From the NCBI GenBank assembly GCA_019096065.1, contig JAGUCH010000001.1:1798001-1862000 (forward strand): 64,000 nucleotides of DNA. Direction: 5' to 3'. The stretch comes from Paracyclopina nana. Lineage: Eukaryota; Arthropoda; Copepoda; Cyclopoida; Cyclopettidae. The notes beneath the pieces were generated by a model. The model made no database searches and had not been told where the DNA came from. It saw only the letters and a list, made by a program, of their open reading frames with translations. A program made the translations under genes and the position numbers. Positions 18,713 to 33,400 of the stretch are shown here, in pieces (within the stretch, counting starts at the first letter, position 1; every line of letters begins with the position of its first letter).

Positions 18713-21700
18713 CCAACTTCTTTGGAATTTGGATTACATCCATTAATTATGAGGGGCATTAAATTGCTTAAACTCCCTCAAATTTGATTCCAGGGCCGTT
18801 AAGTATTTAATATCCCCCAAATTGCTTAGAAAGAAATGTGACATAAAAGAGCTGAGTCGGATCGGTAAACTGAATTATAACACGAGGAAATCGTATTACA
18901 GTATATAAAATAGTTTTTGTCTTTCTGGCTAGCTTTTGAACCCGGAAAACTACCCGAAATGCATTCTTGCTTATTCATTCGTTTAGTACCTAGAGTGTGA
19001 CCCATAAAAAAATGAACTAAGGCCCTGCTCACCTGCTTGGTTCTGGGGCTTTTTTCACACTTTTTGGACCAAAGCTCTGTTTTTAATAGCATATTCTAGC
19101 ATTTGTTACTTATCTGATCAAGAATTTGCCTATAGATAAAATGATAAAAATCACGGCAAACTATCGAAATTTCAATATAGAATCATACGAAATCAAATAT
19201 TTTTCCTCTGTTTTAAAACATAATTATGGCTCTCGTTTTTTTTTGTGGATCAGACTCTTGTGTCTACTGTTTTGGCTTTCACATTTTCCGTGGCCTTAAA
19301 CAATTCAGAGCGCTGTAAATACTCTTTTAATAATTCGCAGCTGATGCGGCTGTCATGTTGGCATCCAATATTTTAGCCTACTCCACTCGCGTATACTTTA
19401 TGGTCCGAGAAGGAATGCAATATTATGCGAGCCACGTGCGCGCATTTTGGCAAAAAACTGTCATCAAGCCGCTCATTTCACGCAAATTTGCCTGTTCTTT
19501 CTGCTGCATCATCATAACGTTCCTCTGCTCTCCTTTTTTCCATTACAGCATTTGCTCAAGCAAAAACTGGAAAAAAACTATATTGCATAGAGGTTGAGTG
19601 ACCTTTGCTGAATTGCGTTTTTTATGTAGTTAGCGCAATAAAAGGGTCCTTTTTTTCCATATCCTGAGATGACATTTTGTGCCCTTTACGAGACTTATTT
19701 TTTGACAACCCCTCGATAACTCGGACAAATCCTCCCCTTTTCTGGTAATCCATGTTGACGTTTTCTTATTACAAATCACCCCGGTGATGTCAAATGTACC
19801 TTGTAATCTCCCATTTTCCAGGGCTCATGGAGTTCCTATTTTTTCTTCCTATAATGTGCTCCTACTGTGCTCGTCGGATTTAATACTTTGTATGCAAGGA
19901 ATGCTGACGTCCATAAAGATGATCGCCCATCATTTCGTCAGATTGTCCTCGTCCGAGATAAAGTTGTCGTCCAGTTTTGCTTGCCACACTGGGGCATCGA
20001 TCCTGTGAAAAATCCCCAAGCCAACTTCACATTAGTCAGTGTTGGAAAAAGGTGCATTTTTGGAATTTCGCCCCCATAGTGGAGTCTGCAGTCAAATCAC
20101 GACTGTGCCATTTCGATCCAGCTAGGAAGCTTAATTCACTGGATTTTGCCCCTGCATACATATGGACTACAAATTTTCCAGTCTTGACTTCTTACTCATT
20201 TATGTGATTGCACAGTGGATAATGTGGCCTCAAAAAGGGACCATCATCATGCTCTTCTTTTTTTGTGTCCTGTCATTTCCCCTCAAATCTACTTTTGGCT
20301 GCTTTTTCTAATCTGGAAAAGCCATAGTAAAATAGTGTGATCCGTGCAAAGGCAGTAAAAATATGTATGATTATGACATTGCATTAAATGTGCTACTGCG
20401 CATAAATGTTCGACAAAAGGGCTCAACATATTATAGGCAAAACGTTTTTTGCATGCGCAATTGTTTTCCTCGAATATTTTGGAAAGTTCAGGGAATACAG
20501 AGTCCAATTACTACAAATTGGTCGAAAAACATGTTGTTTTTTACCGCCGAGCGAGGAGGAGGAAAAAAGTGCAAAATTGCTGGGAGATCTTTTGATGGCT
20601 TTGGCCATTTGGTTCGACACCTGATAAAGATCTCTGGTCCAATCACTTACTGGTGGACATTGTCGTCAAGTGCACATTGCTTGCAAATTGCCTTTAAAAA
20701 TGCAAAGCCCAGCTCACCTGGCCTTTTTCAAGCGCCAAGGGCTTTTAATTCAGGCCAAAAAAAACCCGAGTGTTATTTCAATATAAGGAACCTGCTTGAA
20801 CATGCGCGATTGTATCTCAAAAAGTCCACTGTGTGCAGTTGAGAGATTGGGCATCTTGACAAACTTGACAGTAAAGTAGTTAGATGCCGAAAAGCATAAA
20901 TAAAAATGCTGCTCGTGGCTGGAAAACAGGATCGATTTTACGACAAGTTCACCAATGGGCTTTTTGTTGTCACCGCATCAACATTCAATTCATGACCTGC
21001 TGCTGAGATGGAATCGCAGAATTTCACGCAAATAGTTCTCAGCATCAGATTTTCAGCTTGGGAGGCCAATTTGAAAGATCGCGCCGCGCACTAAAATTTT
21101 GGCCAAACTAACCAAAGCTGAGCAGAGCTACAATGAATGGTACACTCACACACCAATAAAGATGGCTCCGTGAGATATTTTGGGAGTTGGCCGGCTCCAG
21201 ATCCTCGCTGATTTAGTTGAAGCCTTTAAAGTTTTGTTTTAATTACGCGCGCGCGCGCGGCCACCACTCAGTATGAACAACTGCCAAAAAAGTGGCTAAT
21301 TGATGCCTTTTTTGGCCACTTCTTGGAACAGACTTTTGGTGCCTTTGAGGCCGTTGGAAAATCGACCAGAGTCTCCCATACCTTGTCACTTGTCAGCTGT
21401 TGTTGGCTTGGCAGGCGTGAAGGCGGGCCGGCACGGCAGACACACTATGAGTGACCAGTGCGCCCTCCACACAATATAATTATATAAAATCATATATTTC
21501 TCAGCTTGGAGATTACTTTTCTTTCAAAGTGCTCAAATATCAAATTACAATTTTTTTTTGCAATCCATTTTGCCAACTGACAGAAGAACATTTTTCCATC
21601 AAAATCTTGTCCATGTTGACAAGGCTGGAAAATTGGTTTTCTCACATTTACTATGAACTGAGATGGAAAAAAAAGTTGCTGCATTGCATCAAGAAGCTTA

Positions 21701-24700
21701 TCAATGTGGTTTTGGGCTATTTTGTTGTGGCATTTTGAATCCCTCTTAAATTGCTTCTGTCAACTCGTTCTTGTGAGAGTAAGGTTGCAAAACTGTATGT
21801 GGTACGACTCTTGACAAGTCTGCACATGTTTTTCCAGCGCGCAAGAGTGATGCTGTGTGAAGGTCTAAATGACTGAGGTCATTATCTAAATTGTCGGCTC
21901 TCAGCAAAATGAAGCTCTTTCTTCCTCCATTCTATCTTTAGGTTGTGGGTGAGCACTAATTGATTTGATGATGATACCAGGAGTGCTTTGCACACTGAGA
22001 AGAATTTACTTTTATCTTATCTAGGTCTCATTATTTTTAATGCAGTTCTCTCAGCAACCTTGGTCGAAATTGAGTTACTCTTTGCTGCTGTGTGTGGTAG
22101 TTTGAAATGGCAATTTGTGGCTCGCCTCGTTAAAAAAAATGGTTTCATGCTGCTACATTTTCCAATACATTTTGCTTTCTATTTTCCACCCTTGGTGAAT
22201 TTGACATGTCTATTTTGGGCACTATAAGAATGATCATCATAAAAAACTCTTAACTTTTCACCTGGGTTTTTTTGTTTTGCAATCAAATCATTTATTTTTT
22301 TGCCTCTATTAAAAAATTAAAAAAGAGCATTTTTAAATGGCTGCAATTCACAGAGTGACGATGTCAAAACGTGGTTGGTGTTGAATCCCTTGAGCTTTAC
22401 CATGATGATGATGACATAGAAGGGATCCATCAATCACTGGGGGGGATTTTGCAGCCTCCAAAACCTCCCACTTTAATCCACATGCAAAAGAAGAAAGCAG
22501 CCTCCAAATATGCATCAAAAGAAAACTTTTCAAAGTTGAGACATTTCCCACAGTGTGGTTTTGGGGGAATTTAGCCTGGAGTAAAAGTGAAAGCACCTCA
22601 GAATGTGTAAGTCATGCTGTCATGTGGCTGAATTTGCATGCTAAACATTTTCAGCCATATTTTTGCTATGGTGCAATATATGTAGCAAGCTGTATGTGAC
22701 CTGGCTTACTATAGTGTGTGCACTTTTATTCCCAAACTTTCCAGTCCCTTGAGACGAAGTTCCAGGCGCGGAAAATTGATTCATAAGACTATGAAAGTTT
22801 CTCCTCACATCCCTTTCTTCTTGCGAGCATTTTTCATAAAAGTTGGAATTTACATTTAGATGAAATGATTACTACACACGAAAAATGAAACACATTTCTT
22901 TGGGGAACGTTCCTCCATCCGAGCCATAGCCCCATTTGTAAACAGAGTGGTGAAAGCTCGTCTCTTTTCATTAAAACTTGTAATAATAGATATCTGCCTT
23001 GTACATGAAACGAGACCCAGGAAAACTCTTTGACAAGTTCATAAAATGAACATTTTTCTCCCTGCGAGTAGAAAAGAGTGGATAAAGAAGAATGGACAGT
23101 CGCCTTCTTCCGCTTTCTGTCCTAGATGAAAAAGGAAAATAGGAACTGAAGTTGTACAACTCCCCACCATTTCTTTTCATCCCAGTCCATTTTCGAGAAG
23201 GTAGGGCAATTGTTACGGCCACTGCAAGTGAACCATTTTTTGAGTGTACCGAGAAATACAGTTCAGTCCCATTTGGAGACACGAATACTTTTGTGCTGCT
23301 GCTGTATATGTATCGAAATAGCGAGAGGTCGTAAAAAAGCCTCAACAATTTTTACATCTGGAAACTGCTTTCACGTCTGCTTTTTTGGAGCCAAAATGAC
23401 ATTTCGACTCCTGCTGGCCAATAAATATTTAAAATGCTCTCTCGTCTAGAAAGGTTTGCTCTATTGTAAAATACCATACTATATCGCACAGCTGAGAACA
23501 TATTTTTTCATTATGCTCAAGAACTTGGTTAAAAGCCACTTTTTTGATGACTACGAAATTGGTGAGTGCAAAAGGTTTTTTCCGCGAAAACTCCCCATTG
23601 TGATGCTGATGCCAGACTTAGGGGACAGCTGTCAAATGGCAGCCATTTTTCATTCACGCTTGAAGGCTACCTTGCTGCAGTTGTAGTAACACTTTTCATC
23701 CCTAAATAATTCCGAAAAATCATCCCTGTTTTGGCTGTCTCCCTAATATTGACATTTGTGGCAACAAAGCCCTCTAAAATGCCATACGATGCAGTTTTAA
23801 ACCTTCAATTAATCATCAGCTTGGCCATTTTGCCCTCGTTTTTGGTAGTCGTGGATGGAGCTTTCTAAAATGGACATCGAGGGTTTTTGATTGCATTACA
23901 TGCTGTATCAACATATTTGGCTTCTGGCAAAAGCAGCTGAGCAAACAGCCATCACGTTTGCCAACTTTTGATGATGCACACACCAACTGAACTGGTCGAA
24001 AAAGCCAATAAAACGACTGTCAAAGTTAGTCACTATACCATCATGAAAGGGGAGAATTCAGCTAGAATGACATTTTGACGACTTTTCCAAAGAGTGAAAG
24101 CTAGTGGTTATTTAGCCGTTTTGGATCTAGATTATGCGCGCAAAATAGTCCACCGTGGCTAGCATTCACTTTGGTGTGAAAGATTGTGTTGACTTTTTTC
24201 TGGTCATTGCACTCAGTCAGCTTTTTGTTAACGCGCGCGCGCGGTTGTTATTTTAATTATGGTGCTAATAAAGTTGTTGGTTTGATTGTGGGTAATTACA
24301 ACGCTATTTCCTTTTTGCATTATTATGGACACCCCAGCTAAATACTTGAGGGTGACAACAACAACAGCCAAAAGCTGTAAAAAAGTTTGTTGCTTACCAT
24401 GTTGTAAGTACTGTTGCACACACTGGTATAGTGAAAATACTCTAAAATGAGGCTTTTCACGCATCTGCTCCCAGTGTGGCGATGTGGTGACTAATTACTC
24501 TCGAAAATGTAGCTTTTATTGCTGTTCTTTTTCAGAATTCAGATTGTAAAACTAAATTACTGCTATGAGCTGCAGTGGTTTAATTTGGAATCTTTATTTT
24601 GTGCCTGTGGTTTTTCACAATATGCTATATGCATTTTTTATGCCTTTTTGAAGGATGCAGACGAGTTAAAATTGGGTGCCATGATGATTAATGCGTGTTT

Positions 24701-27700
24701 AAGCTGGCATTCCTGGCTTGATTGCATTTCATCTCAGCAATTTTGATGGATGCAACAACAAAACGACTACCGGATTGCTTCAAAATTACACCACTCTGAT
24801 CTCTATCTGCTTAATGGGATTTCTGCAGCTGGGAATATGGCAAAAAAAAAAATAATTCTGTTATTTTTCAATTGGAGCAGCCAAAATTGAATTTGGGCCT
24901 CAGATTTGAAATAATAAAAATCTGGCTCTGTTTCTAGCTCCCCAAGAGGTAATTACAGCCAATTTTGGCTGAAAAGTAATTAAAACTTTTTTCCAGGCAT
25001 GTCGGGGGGGACTCTGAAAATCACTGGAGAAAAGCTAATTAAATAAGTTGACTAAGTAGCCCCCGGCGAGAGAGGAAAAATGAATTTGCATCACTTTTAG
25101 CAAAGCACACTCTGCATGCCCGGAACAACCCTAAAGGCATGGCTCACCTGCTCATAATATCTGATATTTTGACAAAATATCGGAGCGAAATACTGAGAAA
25201 CTGAGAAATTAGATACTGTTGCAGGATGGCTTTTGGCACCCAAAAACCGAATCCGAAGAGAAAATGTAAAAAAAATTATTTTGGAAATACCTGATATTTG
25301 CAAAAAATAAAATCGCTCGATATTTTGATCATAATATCGCAGGTGAACCAGGCCAAAGAGTTTTCCGAGGATTTTCTTTATGACATACTTTTCCCTTTAG
25401 AGGGATTTTTCCTATATGATGTAGTGTGTGCACTTTGAGCGCTTATCTGTGGGACATAAAAAGTGACTCTTTATGGTTGGTCCTGACACAAACTTATCTG
25501 CTGCTGCTGCTGTTGGAAAAGAGTTTGACTTGACATGACCATAATTAACCTTTAGGCCAAAAAACCGCTCTAATTGGTTGACCAAAAATCTCAAATTAGC
25601 ATCTCGGCATCATCACGAGAGTCTAGAATAAAATCTTCTCATTACGCCCGGATTTGCAGTCCGAAAATGGAAAAAGATGGTGCATGTTCTGCGTCAGGAT
25701 AGTTACGCTTTTTACAGCGCGATTAACCGATTATATAGCTTCTCACCGTAAAAATTTGATGCTTCTTTAATTGTCAGTGTTACTTTCTACGATTGCCAGA
25801 TATGAAATTACTGCAGCCCACTGTGCATCACCAAAAATTCCTAAGCAGGTGCAAATCCACTTTGAGCGGCATCTATTGAATTTTTTAATGGCTTTGGGTG
25901 AAATTATCTGGTGGGGTTTTAAGCCCCTGTTAATGCCCAGTGTGGGCCTCCCATCATCAACGAAAGTCGTAAAATCCTCTCACTTCATTTAGGCATCATA
26001 TAAAGAGAGTCGTAAGAAGGAAATTGCTCTGCTTTAAGGTCTCAAATTATGCTGCGAAAAAGAGCCCATTTTTGCTTGAGAAAGGGGCACGCATAATAAA
26101 TCTATATTTTGCATATTGAAGTGAATTCACACTGAATCACAATCATTTCTCAATGTCTGTGAAAAGGCGCGCGCATATTTTGTCATGGCTGTCAGGGGAT
26201 CTGAAGCAATTCCATTTACATTTAAATTATTCATAGCTAGATGCATTTGAGAGAAACACAAAATTCAATGCCTTCTATTACATGATTGAGTAGTAGTAGT
26301 GGGATGTTCAAAAGTTCTGCTTACTTTTGAAGTGACCTTTTTCGCCCTAAATTGACAAATGTAGCAGCAGACTTCAAAACGAGTTTGGCCAAGTCTTTTT
26401 TTCCCTGCTATGAGCTCCCCCCAATTTTGAGCTTCTTTCTGGCACCAAATGAACCTTTTCAACGTGTAACAAGTCAAGCCAGCTTATCAAGATCATCTGT
26501 ACCCTTCTTTTTTTCCTCACTCTCTTTTGACATAAGAATGATTTTTAGCATCAGATAAGGCCGTATTTTTGCATCAAGCCAAGCGTTGCATCTTCAGCAG
26601 AAAACAGGCAAACCTAGGTATATTATTGGATTTTCCTCTAAAATGCGTTGAGGACTTTGGAGGAGATATTCCGCCTTTGGACGCCTATTTATTTGAACTT
26701 GTTCCATAAATCAGGTGTGAAGAGAAAAACGTGCTCGGTGAGAAAACAGGGGGATAATGTGGCTTCAGAATCCATTCAAAGAGATCTTTTTTCCACGGCG
26801 TGAAGAAAACCAAAGGAAAGCAGCTTTTGAGGTCCCCTGGGAACAGTTATCATACTTTTTCAATAGAAGATCCGTGAAACTTTTCTCAGCTGCCGCTGCT
26901 CCTTTCAAATCCCCCTTTTTAGCGCTTCAATATCATCATGATAATCTTGTTGATGACGGAGAAAATGGCCCAGAAGTGCAGTTTTAAGGGATAAAAAGCT
27001 GTATTTCGGCTACTTTGCCAAAATACAGAAAAGGCCTGAAGATTTTTCCCAATTTTGCTCTGTTCAAATTGTGTGTGCAGTATATTGTAAACTTATTTAA
27101 AATACTCAATGGAAACTTCCTGAATAGGATCTAATTTCAGAAAGATCGGCAGGGCAGATAAGCTTTGAATGAATTTACCTAATGACAGGAAAAAAGCGAG
27201 TGAGTGACATTTCATTCCGATGAAGATGTCAGATGAGAAAACACGGCTTTTCACACAACAAGACATGTTTGAAGCTCTCTCTCTCTCAGCTGGAAATTTC
27301 AATTGTCACATTTTCTCTTTGCCATTTATTGTCAAAGGGGCTGACATTTTCCTTGTAGGAAAATACGAATAAATTGAGATGACATTTGATAGCATCTGCG
27401 TTTTTCCGTGATGATTAATCTGCGTAGAGTTGGTGGCGGTTCACATTTATCTCCTGTCAGACTTTGACCCCTTTTTGCGCTCTTTTATCTCGGTTCTGAT
27501 CATGTCTTGCAATTTGTCTCTTGTCCAAGAAATCCTGCCCCCCTTTTTTAATCACCCATGGGACAACGACTAATGATTTCATCAGCGAACCGAGTCTGGA
27601 AATTCAAATTATCCAGAGAGGAAAAAAATGTGCCTTTTTAAAACAAAGATATTAGTGCTACGCTTTGTTAGTTGATTCTTGTCAAGTTTATAACGAAGTT

Positions 27701-30055
27701 GTCAACTTTGCACTTGGCAATCTCACAAAGAAACCCAATTGATAAGATGCCGCAATACCTTTACAGCTCCGCGCACAGTGGGGTAAACTGCCAGAAAAAA
27801 GCTGCCGTGATGTCAATCTCTGCATTTTGCCAGATATATTCTTTATGGCCCTTTTTACGAATATTTTTTATGCAAAAAAGCGTGACATGATGACTTTTAC
27901 CTTTTGTATTGCCATAAAGATTGCTGGTTTTTTTATAGCTCTTGGCTTTTATCCTAACTTCTTATATTGGTTTTTACGCCAAAATGCAGCCAAGAAAGTG
28001 AGCAGGGCCCCTTTTTATGGCCGGTCTACAAAAGCATCTGCCAAAACGTGCCAGTCATTTGTTTAATGGCTTTTCATCGTCGTCTGCGTCGAGCAAACCG
28101 ATTTTTCGAGAATTCTTCATTATCATCCTGGTGGTTGAAATTGATTTTGAGCTGCATTCTTCCCCCACTGTGACCTCATTAAATGCAGCTCTTCTTCTTC
28201 TCTGAAAGAGTTCTCTTATCATCATATATACAAGAGCGAGACCAAATGGCTCTTTTTTTTTAACTCGAGTGCATTTTGAATATTCAACAGCTCACAATTA
28301 TCTGCTTTTAAAAGGACGAAGCTCTGAATGCACACTGGCTTTAAAAGGCTAAACCATCATCAATTCTGATAATTCTTGGAGGTCCCTAATGAGCTAAAAA
28401 CCTCATCACAGGGTGATGCAAGCTGGACAAATCTCAAAAGTTCTCCATGCTGCTTTCAAATCTTTCAAAACAACTTATGAATAGTATTAATAGTTTTGAT
28501 GAACTTGTAGATTTAATTTTTTTCGAGCTCTCTGTAATTGAGTGTTTAGTGTGTCGAATTTGGCAGGAGCAGCCAAAAAGAGCCACACAAGTAGCTCAGC
28601 CTGAAAAAGGGCTGTGTTGCAAAAAACACTGCATTATTATGATTATGGCGCAAGAGCCAAAATCGTGTACTGGATTCATCATTGTATTACCATTCCTGGC
28701 TACTTGACTATTCATGCATTTGGACGCTTTTTGTCAGCATCTGTAACTGCCAGACAACAGCAGACCTCCTTTTTTTTACGAGCCCCGCCACTAAACAAAC
28801 TCAATTCCTTCATTTGGCATCTGGCTAAATAAGTTCTAATTTGGTGCAATCATCTAATAAATTAGCAGACACCACCCACTTTTGAAATAATTGGTCTTTT
28901 TTGCTGCTGCTCCTGTTACAGAAAAAACAAACACAGCTGCTTGAAGAAACAAATGAAAGTACTCAAGCTCGTGGTAATTTGAGGCGAAAAAAACTGACAT
29001 AACACAGCGACTAAGTGCTAAATTTGTCACGTTGTGTCTGGCCTAGTCACTTTGCTCGCGATAAAAAAAAAGCAACATTGTTGATTCTCAAATTGAGCCT
29101 GTATATGTAGTGGACTGTTTGAGAATTACTTCAAAATGCATTCATTATTGTAATAGAAAATAGATGAACCCCAGCAAGGAAAGGACCATTTTTCTTGCCT
29201 CAGACAAATTGTTGCTCAAGACTTGGTCATTAATGGCAACAAAGTGAAATAGTTGTCACACATGCAGAAAATTGAAAAAAGTCTGCTAGCTGTTCTGCTC
29301 CACAATTATTATTATTTTTATGGGGAAATTCGTGAGTGATGTTCCAGGATTTGACATGGACATTTTGAAGCCTCTAATTGTTTTTTTTCCTCTTTTTTTT
29401 CCGTTGATCCGCTTTTGAGCCCTGTTGTTCCCAGTGTGAGTTATTTTGTGGTGGTAGTGATTAATGATTGCGTACAAGAAAACAGTCTCATATCACTTTT
29501 CATATGTGACAATAGATTCTGTGCCCACAACAGATGACACCATTTTGTCCACATAATTTTTCAGCCCCTAATTTGAAAAATAACAATTCTGCTGGAAAAG
29601 TAATTAAAATCTCTGCGCTACTTTGTTTGGCAGGCTCAGTGGGAAAATCGGCCATTAATGAATCTAAAAAGCTATTATTGCAGTTTTCTTCGAAATATTA
29701 AGGCACAGCTCTTTTGTTCGCCTAAACTGATCGAGGTTCACAAGATTATTATCTGACAACGTTTCTCATCCAAACCATTTGCAGCTCAACAACTGAAGTT
29801 TTCTCTTTGCCTACATTCGCCTGATTGAAGCTATTGAAACCCTCTGGTCTTGCTTGCGTATTTGGCCTATCGGCTCATTTGAGTAGGCTTGCAAGATTCT
29901 AAAATTCAAATAATATTGAGTTTACCAAACCTGAGGTCGGCTTTACCAGAGGTTAGTTTTAACAGAGGTATAACAGAGTATAAGGTCAGTTGAACTGGTA
30001 GTCCAGAGGTTGGAACCCAAGAACCTGAACCTGGAGTTGGCTGATCCTAATGTCA
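18713..30055. other. host intron, no gene seen
   Basis: AT-rich host DNA with only short random-looking open frames. It contains alternating CG runs (gcgcgcgcgcg near 21246 and 24232) and many copies of the CCAGTGTG-like motif (for example 24472, 25937, 29432). No exon-like segment with a recognisable product was found. Confidence 0.5.
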
Positions 30056-30455
30056 GCTGAGCCTGAGGTTGGTTGAGACTGAGGATAGCTGAGACTGAGG
30101 ATGGCTGAGACTGAACTTGGCTGAGACTGAGCTTGGCTGAGACTAAGCTTGGATGAGACTAAGCTTGGATGAGCCTTAGCTTGGCTGAGCCTGAGCTTGG
30201 CTGAGCCTGAGCTTGGCTGAGCCTGAGCTTGGCTGAGCCTGAGCTTGGCTGAGCCTGAGCTTGGCTGAGCCTGAGCTTGGCTGAGCCTGAGCTTGGCCGA
30301 GCCTGAGCTTGGCTGAGCCTGAGCTTGGCCGAGCCTGAGCTTGGCCGAGCCTGAGCTTGGCCGAGCCTGAGCTTGGCCGAGCCTGAGCTTGGCTGAGCCT
30401 GAGCTTGGCTGAGCCTGAGCTTGGCTGAGCCTGAGCTTGGCTGAGCCTGAGCTTG
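30056..30455. repeat. 16-bp minisatellite
   Basis: About 25 tandem copies of cttggctgagcctgag. The first third is degenerate (gactgagg, gactaagc variants). The last part (30185-30450) is almost perfect, with a T/C alternation (ggctgag/ggccgag) between units. The flanking sequence keeps weak echoes of the unit. No coding role is seen. Confidence 0.92.
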
Positions 30456-33400
30456 TCTTTAACAGAGGACAGCTGAGCCAGAGGTCAATTAAACCTGAGG
30501 TTGTCAGAGCTTGAGGTAGTCAGAATCTAAGGTTGGCTGAATTGGAAGTTAAACCTTTTTGAAACTAAGTTAAAGTCATTGTAAAGGACATTCTTTTTTG
30601 AGGTTATTCTAATAGTTTCTGATTGATGTTTTTTAACAAATGCCTTTTGTCCTACGTTAAGATTGATGTGGAATTGCCAACAAAGGAATCTTGTTGGTTC
30701 TCAGGCGTATTTGAGTGAAAGATTTGTCAATAGGTATTTTTGGGCTTGATATTCATTTCATTAGGAATGCTTGCAATGAAGCCATTTGTTTTGTCACCTC
30801 CAAGATAAAGTACTGGCGCTTTTTTGTGGTGGCCAACATGCACTCACGACACTATCAGGAGTCTTGGCCATAAATTTGATCCACACTGGAAAATTCTAAA
30901 TGATGATTGGGCCAAGTGGAGCAAGGTGGATGTAGAAATGAATCTAGGGGCCAAAAAAAACTGCAGTAGTAATTGAGCATGAAATGGTGGTGGGCAGCTA
31001 GAGAATTGACACTTTGTGCTATTACAGTTGGTGAATGGAAAAGAAGTCTTAACAAGATGATTTGACTGGGTCCAATTGAGGTGCCATTCATCACCAGATA
31101 AAAATCTTCATTTATTGTTGGTGCAAACCTTGCTTGATTGAACAATGCACTTATTTCAAGCACCCTTTGATTGCTGCCTGAATCTTATCTCAGATGCTTT
31201 TTTGGCCTGGCCACCAGTGATTTTTTCCTATAAATTCAATTGACTGAATTTCGTCAAAAGGCATTATTCAGGAGGGTTTTTGCTTCAGCTCAGCTGATTG
31301 AAAATAAGCTTGGCTTACGTTGAACATCATGTCTTGGCATCAGTTCCAGAATCCTTTTGGTAGTATACATGAGTGATTAATGGGGCTACTTACGATGCCA
31401 AGAAGTGAGAGAAAAAATCAAAATGCCATCAAACAAGGCATTGTATATAGCAGTAGTAGCTTTCACTTTTTGCATAAAAACGTTATGAGTGCTTAAGTTG
31501 GGCAAATTGGCCCACATCTTCCATAGTGCAATATATATAGCTATGCATCTCGTTTTGGGAGTTATGGTGGCTCATAAAACATTTCATTAGTGCATTCACC
31601 TTGATGATTTTTCACCTGTTGCTCTTCTTTGTCTTATCTTTCATCGCAAAGTGATATCAGTAAGTCGTTTTCCACCTGCCCACAATTTAAAGCCACACAG
31701 TGATAAAAAGGATAATCCGCGGTCTGCATACGCAGCACACTGGGCCAAAATTGGCTGTAAACCCCCCTCATTTTTTAACCTCCAGGCAAGCCTGATTGAG
31801 GCCAGTTTTTCATGCAATTTGACCACTTTTGCCATCATCAATGGAAGGCATCAATTTTTTGCATTTCCACTAACTGCCTAACACCTGCTGCCTCCCTTGT
31901 AATGATACACAGTGGAATAATGCTGGGTCATTTAAGTTACATTGCATGTTTAAACTAATCGCACAGATGCCATAAAATTGGGGAAATGGGAGGAGGTAAT
32001 AATACCTGTTTGACTTGGACTGATTTATTGATGTCTATTTTCTCTCATAGTTATCGATCAGTCACAACTTTTGCCAGAACAATAATTCCTAATTTCCTTA
32101 TCTATCACAGTATTTCTACAAGGCATCAAAATGAATTTTTTGGGCTTTTATTGCTAAGAGCAATGCTCAATTTTGGCCCATTTTCATACGTTGTACTGAG
32201 ATAGGTAATCAACTATTTCGAAATTTGGTCCCTTTTTCAATAACTTTTTATGCTATGGCCTAGGAAATTGCAGCCATCAATATTCTTCCTCACTTAGGGA
32301 AATAGGAGGAGCTTTCCATAATGAGAATTTCTCCGAAAGAAGAAATCAATCTCACTTTTTAGGCTTTAAAAAAAAAGGAAGGACGATCTCTCTTTTTTGG
32401 CAATGCTGTCGTTCTTGTAGTTTTAAACTCCAAATTCGAGTTTGAAATGCATTTCATTTTTGAAGTAGGTAGCCATAATATGCTTTTTTTGCACTGCTAC
32501 TGCTGCTCCAACACGAACAGGGTGTGTTGCATTAAGATTTTCTCCTTTGTTTATAAGACCCAAGACGCCTAATTATGGCCAAAAAACTGGACCACTCCTG
32601 TTTTGCAACGATCCAAAAAGCAGATTTAGGAGATGACCAAATAGCATAAAAGGTTCATATTTTTCACCAGCAAAATTGGCTGACCTCACGGTGCGAGTGT
32701 TTGCTGCCAATTTTTCGCATCATTAAAGCCAAAAGCCAAAAAAACCCTGGTATAATTTATATTCCACTCACTCTCAGCCAGTTGCAAAAAAGTTGAATTC
32801 TATTCTCAGTTTTGTTTTTGAGGAGAAAGTCCCAGATTTTAACGAGGCCTCTTAAAACCAAATGAAAGATCTGCAAAGCTTCAATTATGGCATACTAGTA
32901 TAAGAGGAGCAATCATGCAAACACTATAAAAAAGTGCAATTAGTAGGCCAAACTTCTTGGCATAATAACAGCGAAGATATGACATGACCTGGACAATTAT
33001 TAGGCTGATTAGTAGTAGTAGTAAGGGATAATCCTGTGGTAACGATGGATGCAGTAAAGCAGGCTAATCTTTACTTAATTGGCTGCATGCAGCTTGCTGT
33101 GAGTGCAAAGAAGCAGTAAAAATTGATTGCTCATTGTGTATGGCAAAAAAGAAGGTGTGAGGTTTGATTGGTTTTTGTTTCCATATTATGAAAGAATATG
33201 CGCTAAAAAAAGATGAGCCTTTGTTTTCCATTCATTCGGCTGCTCCTATCGATTTACATAATAAGGAGAGATTTTTCAATAAGCAAATAGTACGTGTGGA
33301 TAAAGGGGCATGTGCCATGAATTTTGATGAGGAATTCTTGGCACAAACAGGGGAAAAGTTGGGAGCAAAAAAAAAAGGCTGTCCAAAACATGGCTAAATA

